A stretch of 36,214 nt of DNA from Fidelibacterota bacterium (GTDB lineage: Bacteria > Fidelibacterota > Marinisomatia > Marinisomatales > UBA1611), in NCBI GenBank assembly GCA_018649625.1, contig JABIHN010000105.1, positions 1 through 36,214 of the forward strand, read 5' to 3'. The translations under genes and the position numbers were made by a program. The notes under the pieces are model-generated. The model saw only the letters and a program-made list of their open reading frames with translations, was not told the DNA's origin and made no database searches. How positions within the stretch are numbered: the stretch's first letter is position 1; each line of letters opens with the position of its first letter. Below, in pieces: positions 27,835 to 36,180 of this stretch.

Positions 27835-28272
27835 ATGAATTCAAAATCAAAATTACACCCAAGAAGAAATGCTCGAGAAGGAGTTTTGCAGGCATTATAT
27901 GCTCAACAATTTTCAGATGATGAACCCCTCGTAATTTTATCTAGAACCTTAGATGCCTACCCTGAACGGAAAAAAAATGAAGATTTTATTTCAACTCTTT
28001 TTCATTGTGTTTTAGATCATGTAGATTGGGCGGATGATTTGATTAAGAGTCATCTTCAGAATTGGGAATTTAATAGAGTTGCTCAGGTAGATAAAGTTTT
28101 ATTGCGGATGGGTATCTGCGAAATATTTTATTTGGATGATATTCCACCAAAAGTTTCCATTAGTGAAATGGTAGAAATATCCAAAGTATATAGTACAGAT
28201 GAAAGTTCGGGTTTTATTAATGGAATCCTGGACGCAGTTTATAAAGATTATCAACAACAAGAAAATAATTAA
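27835..28272 (+). CDS. nusB: Transcription antitermination factor NusB
   Basis: A 145-aa all-helical protein that binds boxA RNA with NusE during rRNA transcription. It begins with the RNA-contact segment RRNAREGVLQALYAQQF. The C-terminal part has IPPKVSISEMVEISKVYS and a GFINGILD motif typical of NusB. It starts 8 bp after ilvE and ends one base before secA, making it part of the same gene run. Confidence 0.95.
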   Translation: MNSKSKLHPRRNAREGVLQALYAQQFSDDEPLVILSRTLDAYPERKKNEDFISTLFHCVLDHVDWADDLIKSHLQNWEFNRVAQVDKVLLRMGICEIFYLDDIPPKVSISEMVEISKVYSTDESSGFINGILDAVYKDYQQQENN

Positions 28273-28273
28273 T

Positions 28274-31200
28274 ATGATATTAGCAAAATTTTTTGGTACA
28301 AAATCTGATCGGGAGATGAAAAAGCTCCAACCTACTCTTGATAAGATTAATCAACATTATGAAACATTAACAAATAAGTCTGATGAAGATTTGATTAATC
28401 TTACTCAAAAGCTCAAGGGATTTGTTATTAATGCTAGAGAAGAGAAAGAAAAATCTCTTCCCGATGATATGGATAAAACTGAGAGAGAAACCGAAATCTT
28501 AAAAGCAGAACATGGTGCTCTTGATTTTATTATGGTAGAAGCATTCGCAATTGTTAAAGAAACGTGCCGAAGACTTTGTGGTTCAACGTGGCGTGTTTCT
28601 GGACAAGAAACCCAATGGGAAATGATTCCATATGATGTTCAATTATTAGGTGCAATTACTCTTCATTCGGGAAAAGTTTCAGAAATGAAAACAGGTGAAG
28701 GTAAAACTCTAGTTTCAACGATGCCCATTTATTTGAACGCGCTGACTGGTAGAGGAGTTCATGTAATTACCGTTAATGATTATTTAGCTCAGCGAGATGC
28801 AGAATGGATGGGGGAAGTATATAAACGCCTTGGGTTATCTGTTGGATTTATTCTGAATTCCATGGATAACGCTCATCGTAGAGAAATGTATGAACGGGAT
28901 ATTACTTATGGAACAAATAACGAATTTGGGTTCGATTATCTTCGAGATAATATGTCGCTTCAAAAAGAAGATAAGGTTCAACGAGGCCATTCATTTGCGA
29001 TTGTAGATGAAGTAGATAGTGTTTTAATTGATGAAGCTCGAACACCTTTAATTATATCCGGGGCTGTTGATGCACCGGTTGATGAAACATTTACAACTCT
29101 AAAACCGGGTGTTCAGCATTTGGTTAAAAAGCAATCTTCACTTGTGGCTGAACTTGTACGAGAAGCACAGATATTATTGAATGAAGATATTAAAGATAAT
29201 GAAGATGAAGCTGGATTGAAATTATTACAAGCTCAACGTGGTATGCCAAAACATCGGCTAGTTATGAAAATATTTCAAGAAACAGGTATGTTAAAATTAG
29301 CGCATGATATTGAATCCATGTACATTCGTGATAAAAAAATGGATGAGGTGGATGAAGCCCTTTATTTTTCTATTGAAGAAAAAAGTCATACCATGGACAT
29401 TACTGATAAAGGCAGAAAATTATTAGCGCCAGATGATCCTGAAACATTTATTATACCTGACTTAGGTGAAATGCTTTTAGAAATTGATGAAAAAGAAAAC
29501 CTTACATCAAATGAAAAGGAACAGGAAAAAGAAAAAGCACATCAACTACACGCTCAACGGAGTGGTACCATCCATAATTTCAATCAATTACTTCGTGCTT
29601 ATACTATGTATGAAAAAGATGTGGAATATGTTCTTCAAGATGGTAAAGTCATGATTGTGGATGAATTCACTGGACGTATTCTTCCTGGACGTCGTTATTC
29701 TGATGGTCTTCACCAAGCTCTTGAAGCAAAAGAAAATGTTAAAATTGAACGTGAAACCCAAACATTGGCAACAATCACCATTCAAAATTATTTTCGTCTT
29801 TATGATAAATTATCGGGTATGACAGGAACAGCAGAAACTGAAGCTGAAGAATTAGGGTCTATTTATGGATTAGATGTTAGCGTAATTCCAACTCATCGAG
29901 ATATTGTTCGAGATGATAGAGAAGATTTAGTTTATAAAACAAAGCGAGAAAAATATAATGCTGCAATAGAAGAAATCTCTGATTGTCATTATCGTGGACA
30001 ACCTGTACTTGTCGGAACAATCTCCGTGGAAATTTCTGAATTACTTGCGCGAATGTTAAAACGGAAAAATATTCCTCATAGTGTTTTAAATGCTAAACAA
30101 CATCAAAGCGAAGCAGAAGTTGTTGTTCGCGCAGGGCAACGCGGCGCCGTGACAATTGCTACGAATATGGCAGGTCGTGGAACCGATATTAAATTAGGAG
30201 AAGGAATAAAAGAATTAGGTGGTTTACATATTATTGGAACTGAACGGCATGAATCTCGGCGGATTGATTTACAGTTACGAGGACGAAGTGGACGACAAGG
30301 AGATCCTGGATCATCACGATTTTATTTATCTTTAGAAGATGATTTAATGAGGCTATTCAGTTCAGACCGAGTTGCCAGCATTATGGATAAAATGGGAATT
30401 GAAGAAGGTGAAGTTATTTCGGCTAAAATGGTGACCAGAGCTATTACTAATGCGCAAAAGAAAGTTGAAGTTCGTAATTACGGTATTCGAAAGCATCTAC
30501 TCGAGTATGATGATGTAATGAATCAACAACGCCAAGTGGTTTATGATATTAGAAACCAAGCTTTATCTGGTGATGATATGAAAAAAACAACCTATCAAAT
30601 TTTTGACGATTATGTTATGGATGAGTTGGAATCTCAATCTTCATTAGGAGCCGTCGAATTTTGGGATTGGGATTATTTAAAACAATCCTTTGCGTCTCAC
30701 ATTATGGTAGATATTTCTTATGAAAAGGTTCAAGACGAATTTGAAGGCTCTGATTTATCTATTGATCAAGTTGCAGATTGGATTATTGAAGAAGCAAAAT
30801 CGGTTTATAAAGCGAGAGAATCTTTGCTGCAAGATGATATGATGAGAGGATTTGAACGGTACGTTGTTTTGCGAACAATTGATGATAAATGGAAAGACCA
30901 CCTTTATGCAATGGACCAGTTAAGAGAAGGAATAAACCTTCGTGCCTATGGCCAAAAAAATCCATTATTAGAATACAAATCAGAAGGATTCAAAATGTTT
31001 CAAATAATGATGGCTGATATGAATTCTGTTACAGTTCAACGATTATTTAGAACACAAATACAAGGGATGGATCAATCTCAAGGTATTCAAGAAAGGTCAG
31101 TTAGAAATGTCCAAACATCTCATCAGGATACGACAGGTATGGGATTTCAGGGACAACCACAAGGGGAACAATCAAATCAACCCAAACAAGTTCGCACTCC

Positions 31201-31327
31201 AATTCAAACAGGTGAAAAACATGGTCGAAATGAAAAAGTATTACTTCAAGGGCCTGATGGAAAACAGATCCAAGTAAAATATAAAAAGCTTCAGAGCTAT
31301 TTAAGTAAAGGATATAGCCAGGTATAA
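28274..31327 (+). CDS. secA: Preprotein translocase ATPase SecA
   Basis: Motor of the Sec export pathway. I start at the ATG one base after nusB (MILAKFFGTK, 1017 aa). An upstream frame extension overlapping nusB lacks SecA similarity. Motifs in order: MKTGEGKT P-loop (138-145), DEVDSVLIDEARTP (245-258), the crosslinking domain with an FCB-type insertion (about 275-440) and GRSGRQGDPGSSRF in NBD2. The usual zinc-binding C-terminus is absent. GRNE (984-987) is kept, then replaced by a basic tail ending KGYSQV without any cysteine (see findings). Exports the signal-peptide proteins seen elsewhere in this window. Confidence 0.97.
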   Translation: MILAKFFGTKSDREMKKLQPTLDKINQHYETLTNKSDEDLINLTQKLKGFVINAREEKEKSLPDDMDKTERETEILKAEHGALDFIMVEAFAIVKETCRRLCGSTWRVSGQETQWEMIPYDVQLLGAITLHSGKVSEMKTGEGKTLVSTMPIYLNALTGRGVHVITVNDYLAQRDAEWMGEVYKRLGLSVGFILNSMDNAHRREMYERDITYGTNNEFGFDYLRDNMSLQKEDKVQRGHSFAIVDEVDSVLIDEARTPLIISGAVDAPVDETFTTLKPGVQHLVKKQSSLVAELVREAQILLNEDIKDNEDEAGLKLLQAQRGMPKHRLVMKIFQETGMLKLAHDIESMYIRDKKMDEVDEALYFSIEEKSHTMDITDKGRKLLAPDDPETFIIPDLGEMLLEIDEKENLTSNEKEQEKEKAHQLHAQRSGTIHNFNQLLRAYTMYEKDVEYVLQDGKVMIVDEFTGRILPGRRYSDGLHQALEAKENVKIERETQTLATITIQNYFRLYDKLSGMTGTAETEAEELGSIYGLDVSVIPTHRDIVRDDREDLVYKTKREKYNAAIEEISDCHYRGQPVLVGTISVEISELLARMLKRKNIPHSVLNAKQHQSEAEVVVRAGQRGAVTIATNMAGRGTDIKLGEGIKELGGLHIIGTERHESRRIDLQLRGRSGRQGDPGSSRFYLSLEDDLMRLFSSDRVASIMDKMGIEEGEVISAKMVTRAITNAQKKVEVRNYGIRKHLLEYDDVMNQQRQVVYDIRNQALSGDDMKKTTYQIFDDYVMDELESQSSLGAVEFWDWDYLKQSFASHIMVDISYEKVQDEFEGSDLSIDQVADWIIEEAKSVYKARESLLQDDMMRGFERYVVLRTIDDKWKDHLYAMDQLREGINLRAYGQKNPLLEYKSEGFKMFQIMMADMNSVTVQRLFRTQIQGMDQSQGIQERSVRNVQTSHQDTTGMGFQGQPQGEQSNQPKQVRTPIQTGEKHGRNEKVLLQGPDGKQIQVKYKKLQSYLSKGYSQV

Positions 31328-31329
31328 CG

Positions 31330-32496
31330 ATGGGTGAAAAAAGACATTTTGACACCTTGGCTATTCATATTGGAAATGAACCAGATACGGAGACAGGTGC
31401 AGTTTCACCTCCAATTCATTTTACTTCTACGTTCCAACAAGATGGGGTAGGTAAAGACCGAGGGTATGATTATTCTAGAGCATCCAACCCCACTCGCCAG
31501 CGATATGAAGAAAATATTGCATCTTTAGAAGGTGCTAGTTTTGGGATCGCATTTGCCAGTGGTATGGCAGCCACAACAGCTCTTTTTCAGACCTTAGTTA
31601 ATGGCGATCATGTCATAATTGGAAGAAACACATATGGTGGTACATACCGAATGGCCGTAGATGTTTTATCTAAACATGGATTCGAATTTGATTTTGTGGA
31701 TACTCGATTTTTAGATCAAGTTAAGGATTCAATAAAACCGAATACAAAATGGATTTTTGTTGAAACACCTACAAATCCAATGTTAGAATTATGTGACCTT
31801 AAAAAGATGGCTAAATTAAGTAAAGATCATAATATTAAATTGGTCGTTGATAATACATTTATGAGCCCATATGGGCAGAGTCCTTTGAGTCTAGGTGCTG
31901 ATGTAGTTATTCACAGCGCAACAAAATATATTGGTGGACATAGTGATTTAATTGGCGGTGTCTTAATTACAAATAATAAAAGTATTTCAGAAGAACTTTA
32001 TTTTATCCAAAAATCAGCAGGCGCAGTTCCGAGTCCGTTTGATTGTTGGATGTTACTTCGTAGTACAAAAACAATGGGGCTTCGTGTTCAGAAGCAGTCA
32101 GATAATGCTATGGAATTGGCCAAAAGACTTGAGCCGATTATTGGTGTAGATTCCATTATTTATCCGGGATTAGAAAATCACCCACAACATCAATTAGCAA
32201 AACAACAACAGCTTTCTCCATTAGGAGATCCCATATATGGGAGTATAATTTCTATTAAATTGGGTACAGTCAAAGCAAGGGATAAATTTTTATCAAAGAT
32301 TCAATTATTTACTTTGGCTGAGAGTCTGGGTGGCGTGGAAAGTTTAGTGTGTATTCCCTATGGAATGACCCATGGATCTGTGCCGAATGAAATAAAGACA
32401 GATATGGGACTAACAGAGGATTTGATTCGATTATCTGTTGGAATTGAACATATTGAAGATTTATATAACGATATTATTCAAGCAATTGAAAAATAA
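31330..32496 (+). CDS. metB: Cystathionine gamma-synthase/lyase-type PLP enzyme
   Basis: Cys/Met metabolism enzyme of 388 aa. PLP binds Lys199 in HSATKYIGGHSDL; the aromatic/Arg pair YDYSRASNPTR (46-56) and the substrate-site SLGGVESL segment are conserved. Family members differ in reaction (cystathionine gamma-synthase, gamma-lyase, homocysteine synthase, methionine gamma-lyase). I cannot separate these from sequence alone, so the symbol is provisional. It starts 2 bp after secA and ends the tight gene run. Confidence 0.85.
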   Translation: MGEKRHFDTLAIHIGNEPDTETGAVSPPIHFTSTFQQDGVGKDRGYDYSRASNPTRQRYEENIASLEGASFGIAFASGMAATTALFQTLVNGDHVIIGRNTYGGTYRMAVDVLSKHGFEFDFVDTRFLDQVKDSIKPNTKWIFVETPTNPMLELCDLKKMAKLSKDHNIKLVVDNTFMSPYGQSPLSLGADVVIHSATKYIGGHSDLIGGVLITNNKSISEELYFIQKSAGAVPSPFDCWMLLRSTKTMGLRVQKQSDNAMELAKRLEPIIGVDSIIYPGLENHPQHQLAKQQQLSPLGDPIYGSIISIKLGTVKARDKFLSKIQLFTLAESLGGVESLVCIPYGMTHGSVPNEIKTDMGLTEDLIRLSVGIEHIEDLYNDIIQAIEK

Positions 32497-32504
32497 ATTA
32501 TGAG

Positions 32505-32541
32505 TGATTCATATGTATTTAATCGTTATTTTAATGAATCA
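32505..32541. repeat. Inverted repeat 1 in leader of the giant surface protein
   Basis: Perfect 8-bp arms TGATTCAT and ATGAATCA enclose a 21-nt spacer just after the metB-type gene. No T tract follows, so it is not an obvious intrinsic terminator. It may be an operator or an mRNA-end structure. Confidence 0.45.
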
Positions 32542-32544
32542 AAT

Positions 32545-32583
32545 TAGATAACTTTTGTTAGCAAAATCGATGATTGTTATCTA
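32545..32583. repeat. Inverted repeat 2 in leader of the giant surface protein
   Basis: Perfect 8-bp arms TAGATAAC and GTTATCTA with a 23-nt spacer. The spacer length of about two helical turns would suit binding of a dimeric or tetrameric regulator on one face of the DNA. Function is unproven. Confidence 0.45.
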
Positions 32584-32596
32584 TTTAAAAATTTCA

Positions 32597-32610
32597 AACC
32601 TTTTAAGGTT
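32597..32610. promoter_or_regulatory. Compact dyad upstream of the giant surface protein start
   Basis: AACCTT and AAGGTT are separated by only TT, a tight dyad ending 11 bp before the GGAGG ribosome-binding site. In RNA it would place a hairpin close to the Shine-Dalgarno, and in DNA it could be an operator half-site pair. Confidence 0.4.
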
Positions 32611-32631
32611 CAATTATTGTCGGAGGACAAG

Positions 32632-35600
32632 ATGGTTATAATGCATAAAAAATTAAATCGTTTCATTCTATCATTTCTATTCATTGGCATGGTATTCGGG
32701 AATGTAACTGTAACTGTAGGAGATGTAGAAGTAGATGGATATACTACAGATATAGTTGTTCCGGTTAATGTATCAAATTCCAATGATGCGGTAGGTGGAT
32801 TTCAATTTGATATTATGCCTGTACCATTAATTATCGAAATTTCTGGTGCAACCCCTGTAGATGGTGATAATTATAGTGCAGATTTTAATATTTTAAATGA
32901 TGGTTCTGGGCGAGTGGTATTCTATAGTAATTCTGAAAATGGAATTGCAGAAGGTGGAAATGATGTTGTTTTAAATCTCCACTATGATGGATCAGATATT
33001 TTATCTGCTTTAGTTAATCTTGAAACTTCTAATCTTACTGTAAGCGATGAAGATGGAGCTGTCATTGATGGTACGGTTGAAGACGGGTCAATTATGATAG
33101 GTAATGTGGTCTTTTTAAGTGCCACAACTGATACTGGCGATGTATCTGAAGAAGTTTATATTGACATTAACTTGGATAATCCAGGTATTGTTGGCGGAAT
33201 CCAATTTGATATATATGATACACCAAATTATTTGGATATTACTGGATTTACCACGACAAATCGAACAAATGGATTTACTGTTGAATTCAATGAATTTGAA
33301 AACGGTATGACTCGAGTTTTAATATTTGATCCGAATAATGGTAATATTGGTACTGGAACAGGCGCAATATTAAATATGGAAATGCTAGTTCATGATAATG
33401 CATATAATTCAAATGTTGGTGTGAATTTTGATAATGTAATTGTTACAGATGATATAGGCGGAACTTATTGGATTGCTGGTGCAGATTCTGGAACAGTAAC
33501 TGTTAGCCCGGGTTATATAGAAGAGCCTCATAATTTAGAAGCACAAAATGGAATGGATGCTCAGGTTCTTTTAAACTGGGATGCACCTTTTGGTCCGATT
33601 CCTGCAGAATTTAGTGAAGATTTTGAAGAAGGAGATATTCCTGAAGGATGGGGACTTACAACAAATTCTGCACAAGGATGGTTTATTACACAAGATGGTT
33701 CTAGCGATTTCTGGGGTATTCCAACTCATTCTTGGTACATGTGCTCCAACGATGATATGGCAGATGACGATGGTTCTGTAGATTTCTTGATTGTTCCACC
33801 ACTTAACGTGAGTGGTGCGGAAGCCATTACATTAAATTTTTCATCCTATTTTGATGGTGCTTATTCTCAAACTGCTCATATAAAGGTTAGTACCGATGGT
33901 ACTAATTTTACCGAAGTAACTCAGATTGAACCTGGTGTAGAGTGGGTTACAGAATCAATTGATCTTTCTGATTATAGTGGTGCATCTAATTTGTATATTG
34001 CTTTTCATTCGAATGATAATGGTGCTTGGGCATCTGGGTGGGCAATTGATGATGTATTAATTTCTTTTTCAGTTCAGAATCTTAATCGTATAATTCATTA
34101 TGAATTAACTGAATTAGGTGAATGGGCAATTTCTGCTCCTAAAGAAGAAATTATTTCAGAATATGGTGGTGGAATTCCACATGAATTAAAAGTAGATATA
34201 GATTATCCTGTTACTCAAGATAGGGTTCCAGTGGAATTGGATTCATATAAAATTTATCGTTCTCTGGATAATATTACCTTTGAAGAGTTAATAGAAGTTG
34301 AAGGAGACGTCACATCTTATTTGGATGATGAAGTTGAAAACAGCACAACTTATTATTATTATGTTACAGCGATTTATCCTGATGGGTCTGAATCAGGAGC
34401 AACCAATACAGTATCTGCCACACCAGTAGAATGGGTAGAATTTTGGATGAGTAATGGTGCATCTTTATCAGGACAGATGGATACAATTGACTTCTTTATT
34501 AATAATGAATCTGATCTTGGCTTATTTTATTTTGAAATTTTAGATTACCCGAATGTTCTAAACACGTTGAATATTATTTCAACAGAACGGACATCTTCAT
34601 GGGCATTAGAAATTGCTGATCAAGGTGATGGTACAATGGCTATTACAGGAATTAGTTTAGGTTTACCTTTGACAGCGGGGAGTGGCGCTGTGTGTCGTGC
34701 AGTTGTTTATCCGGATGCCGATGAAGCCATGACAGTTACAATGTCTTATACTGCAGGTTCAGCAGTTCAAGATATGAATTATGTCGATTTGAATTGGACG
34801 GCTGAAGGTTCTACTTATGAAGTGGGTATCGAAACGCAATATGCATCCTTAACGGGTGGCTCTAATTTTGGTACGGGCCAATTTACCACGTCATTTATTA
34901 TGGCAAATACTCAGCCTGTTTATGGAATACAACTTGATATTGTTGCTGATCCACCTTTCATGTCTGGTACCAATATAGAAGTATCTGGGTTGATGGATTT
35001 TAGCGGATGGGAGATTTCTGGAAATGTTCTAGGAAATGTATACCGAGTATTAATGTTCGATAATGCATTTAATAATCCGATTTATCCAGGAATAGCACAT
35101 ATCGCAGATATCAGCTATAGTGTTGCTGGTGGAGTTCCTGAAGGTACGATTGTTACTCTTTCTATGAGTGATGTAAGTATCTCAGATATCAATAATCTTC
35201 CCATGCATACAGAAGGTATTGATGCGGAAATATATTTAGGTACACCACCCTTAGCATTTAGTATTCAAAATGTTTCAGGGTCGCTATCACCAGGTGGAGT
35301 GGGGTCTTTTGACGTGCATTTAGATAATACAGAACTTGCTAATATTTTAGAATTTTATCTTTTGGATCTGCCAGAAAGTATGACTGTAACTGGTATTACA
35401 GGTGTTGGACGATTTGATGATGGAATTATTGATGGTAGTTCTGTAGAACAAGAAGATGGTTCATATTATTTTTTAGGATTTGATTTTAGTACTGGAATAG
35501 AACCCGGTTCAGGTCCAATTCTTCAAGTAGATGTTCAGTTTGATAATGATTTGGTAAATTCTTCGATTATAATGACGATGGTGAATGTTGCTGCGGGTGA

Positions 35601-35967
35601 TGCAGGTGCAAACCCGATTACATCAATTTCTCATGGATTTGCTCAATTTACGGGGTATTTAGGACTAGATGAAACAAGTCTAACTCCTATGGAATTTGCT
35701 CTTCATGCAAATTATCCAAATCCCTTCAATCCTACTACAAAGATTATTTATGATTTAGCACAAGATTCTGAGGTTCGATTAGATATATTTGATTTAAGAG
35801 GGAGAAATGTTAAAACATTGGTTAATACTAGCCAAATTGCAGGACGACATTTGGCTCAATGGAATGCAACCGACAATTTTGGACAACCAGTAAGTGCAGG
35901 TGTTTATTTATATCGTCTCTATGCAGGGAATAAAGTATTCACTCAAAAAATGATATTAATGAAGTAA
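32632..35967 (+). CDS. Giant secreted multidomain surface protein with T9SS sorting domain
   Basis: 1111 aa. I start at the ATG 5 bp after a strong GGAGG; a TTG-initiated reading at 32617 would contain that site. A signal peptide (about 1-23) precedes two cohesin-like beta-sandwich repeats (about 25-150 and 159-285), each with a VGGxQFDI-type strand. A MAM/choice-of-anchor J-like domain follows (about 327-479). It is flanked by two pieces of an Fn3 domain (PHNLEAQNGMDAQVLLNWDA before, YKIYRSLDNITFEEL after, ending near 599). Three more cohesin-like repeats lie at about 600-735, 737-870 and 874-1010. The type A sorting domain has NYPNPFNPTT near 1026 and ends QKMILMK. Likely a cell-surface adhesion or scaffold protein; no catalytic site is seen. 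Confidence 0.88.
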   Translation: MVIMHKKLNRFILSFLFIGMVFGNVTVTVGDVEVDGYTTDIVVPVNVSNSNDAVGGFQFDIMPVPLIIEISGATPVDGDNYSADFNILNDGSGRVVFYSNSENGIAEGGNDVVLNLHYDGSDILSALVNLETSNLTVSDEDGAVIDGTVEDGSIMIGNVVFLSATTDTGDVSEEVYIDINLDNPGIVGGIQFDIYDTPNYLDITGFTTTNRTNGFTVEFNEFENGMTRVLIFDPNNGNIGTGTGAILNMEMLVHDNAYNSNVGVNFDNVIVTDDIGGTYWIAGADSGTVTVSPGYIEEPHNLEAQNGMDAQVLLNWDAPFGPIPAEFSEDFEEGDIPEGWGLTTNSAQGWFITQDGSSDFWGIPTHSWYMCSNDDMADDDGSVDFLIVPPLNVSGAEAITLNFSSYFDGAYSQTAHIKVSTDGTNFTEVTQIEPGVEWVTESIDLSDYSGASNLYIAFHSNDNGAWASGWAIDDVLISFSVQNLNRIIHYELTELGEWAISAPKEEIISEYGGGIPHELKVDIDYPVTQDRVPVELDSYKIYRSLDNITFEELIEVEGDVTSYLDDEVENSTTYYYYVTAIYPDGSESGATNTVSATPVEWVEFWMSNGASLSGQMDTIDFFINNESDLGLFYFEILDYPNVLNTLNIISTERTSSWALEIADQGDGTMAITGISLGLPLTAGSGAVCRAVVYPDADEAMTVTMSYTAGSAVQDMNYVDLNWTAEGSTYEVGIETQYASLTGGSNFGTGQFTTSFIMANTQPVYGIQLDIVADPPFMSGTNIEVSGLMDFSGWEISGNVLGNVYRVLMFDNAFNNPIYPGIAHIADISYSVAGGVPEGTIVTLSMSDVSISDINNLPMHTEGIDAEIYLGTPPLAFSIQNVSGSLSPGGVGSFDVHLDNTELANILEFYLLDLPESMTVTGITGVGRFDDGIIDGSSVEQEDGSYYFLGFDFSTGIEPGSGPILQVDVQFDNDLVNSSIIMTMVNVAAGDAGANPITSISHGFAQFTGYLGLDETSLTPMEFALHANYPNPFNPTTKIIYDLAQDSEVRLDIFDLRGRNVKTLVNTSQIAGRHLAQWNATDNFGQPVSAGVYLYRLYAGNKVFTQKMILMK

Positions 35968-35987
35968 TTCTTATAATTTGGTAAAGT

Positions 35988-36016
35988 AAAAAAGCTCTGT
36001 TATACAGGGCTTTTTT
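35988..36016 (+). terminator. Rho-independent terminator of the giant surface protein gene
   Basis: The stem AAAAAAGCTCTG pairs with CAGGGCTTTTTT (one G-T wobble) around a 5-nt loop, and the 3' arm ends in six T. It starts 21 bp after the stop codon. Confidence 0.82.
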
Positions 36017-36053
36017 ATTGAAAAAAAAATGTAATTTCTCATCCGAAATTTAT

Positions 36054-36136
36054 GCCGCGGTGGTGGAATTGGTAGACACGCCAGATTTAGGATCTGGTGC
36101 CCTTTGGGTGTGAAGGTTCGAGCCCTTTCCGCGGTA
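36054..36136 (+). tRNA. tRNA-Leu, anticodon UAG
   Basis: An 83-nt class II tRNA. The acceptor arm GCCGCGG pairs with CCGCGGT, followed by discriminator A73. The D-stem is GTG/CAC with GAATTGGTAGA in the loop. The anticodon stem CCAGA/TCTGG encloses the loop TTTAGGA, giving anticodon TAG at 36088-36090 with G37. The long variable arm (TGCCC TTT GGGTG) and the T-arm GAAGG-TTCGAGC-CCTTT fit leucine tRNA. CCA is not encoded. The first pair is G1-U72 rather than a Watson-Crick pair, which is unusual. Confidence 0.96.
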
Positions 36137-36143
36137 CATTATT

Positions 36144-36180
36144 AAAGCCTTATTTCTCTATTGAGAAGTGAGGCTTTATT
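36144..36180 (+). terminator. Terminator after tRNA-Leu
   Basis: A 15-bp stem (two G-U wobbles) is formed by AAAGCCTTATTTCTC and GAGAAGTGAGGCTTT around the loop TATT, followed by an AT-rich run with ATTTATAT rather than a pure T tract. It begins 7 nt after the mature tRNA end and probably marks the transcript end. The remaining bases to the window end show no feature. Confidence 0.75.

Noticed and set aside
28199-28273. Longer SecA N-terminus overlapping nusB
   Set aside because: The extra 25 residues are the out-of-frame reading of the NusB C-terminus; SecA proteins begin near the MILAKFFGTK segment.
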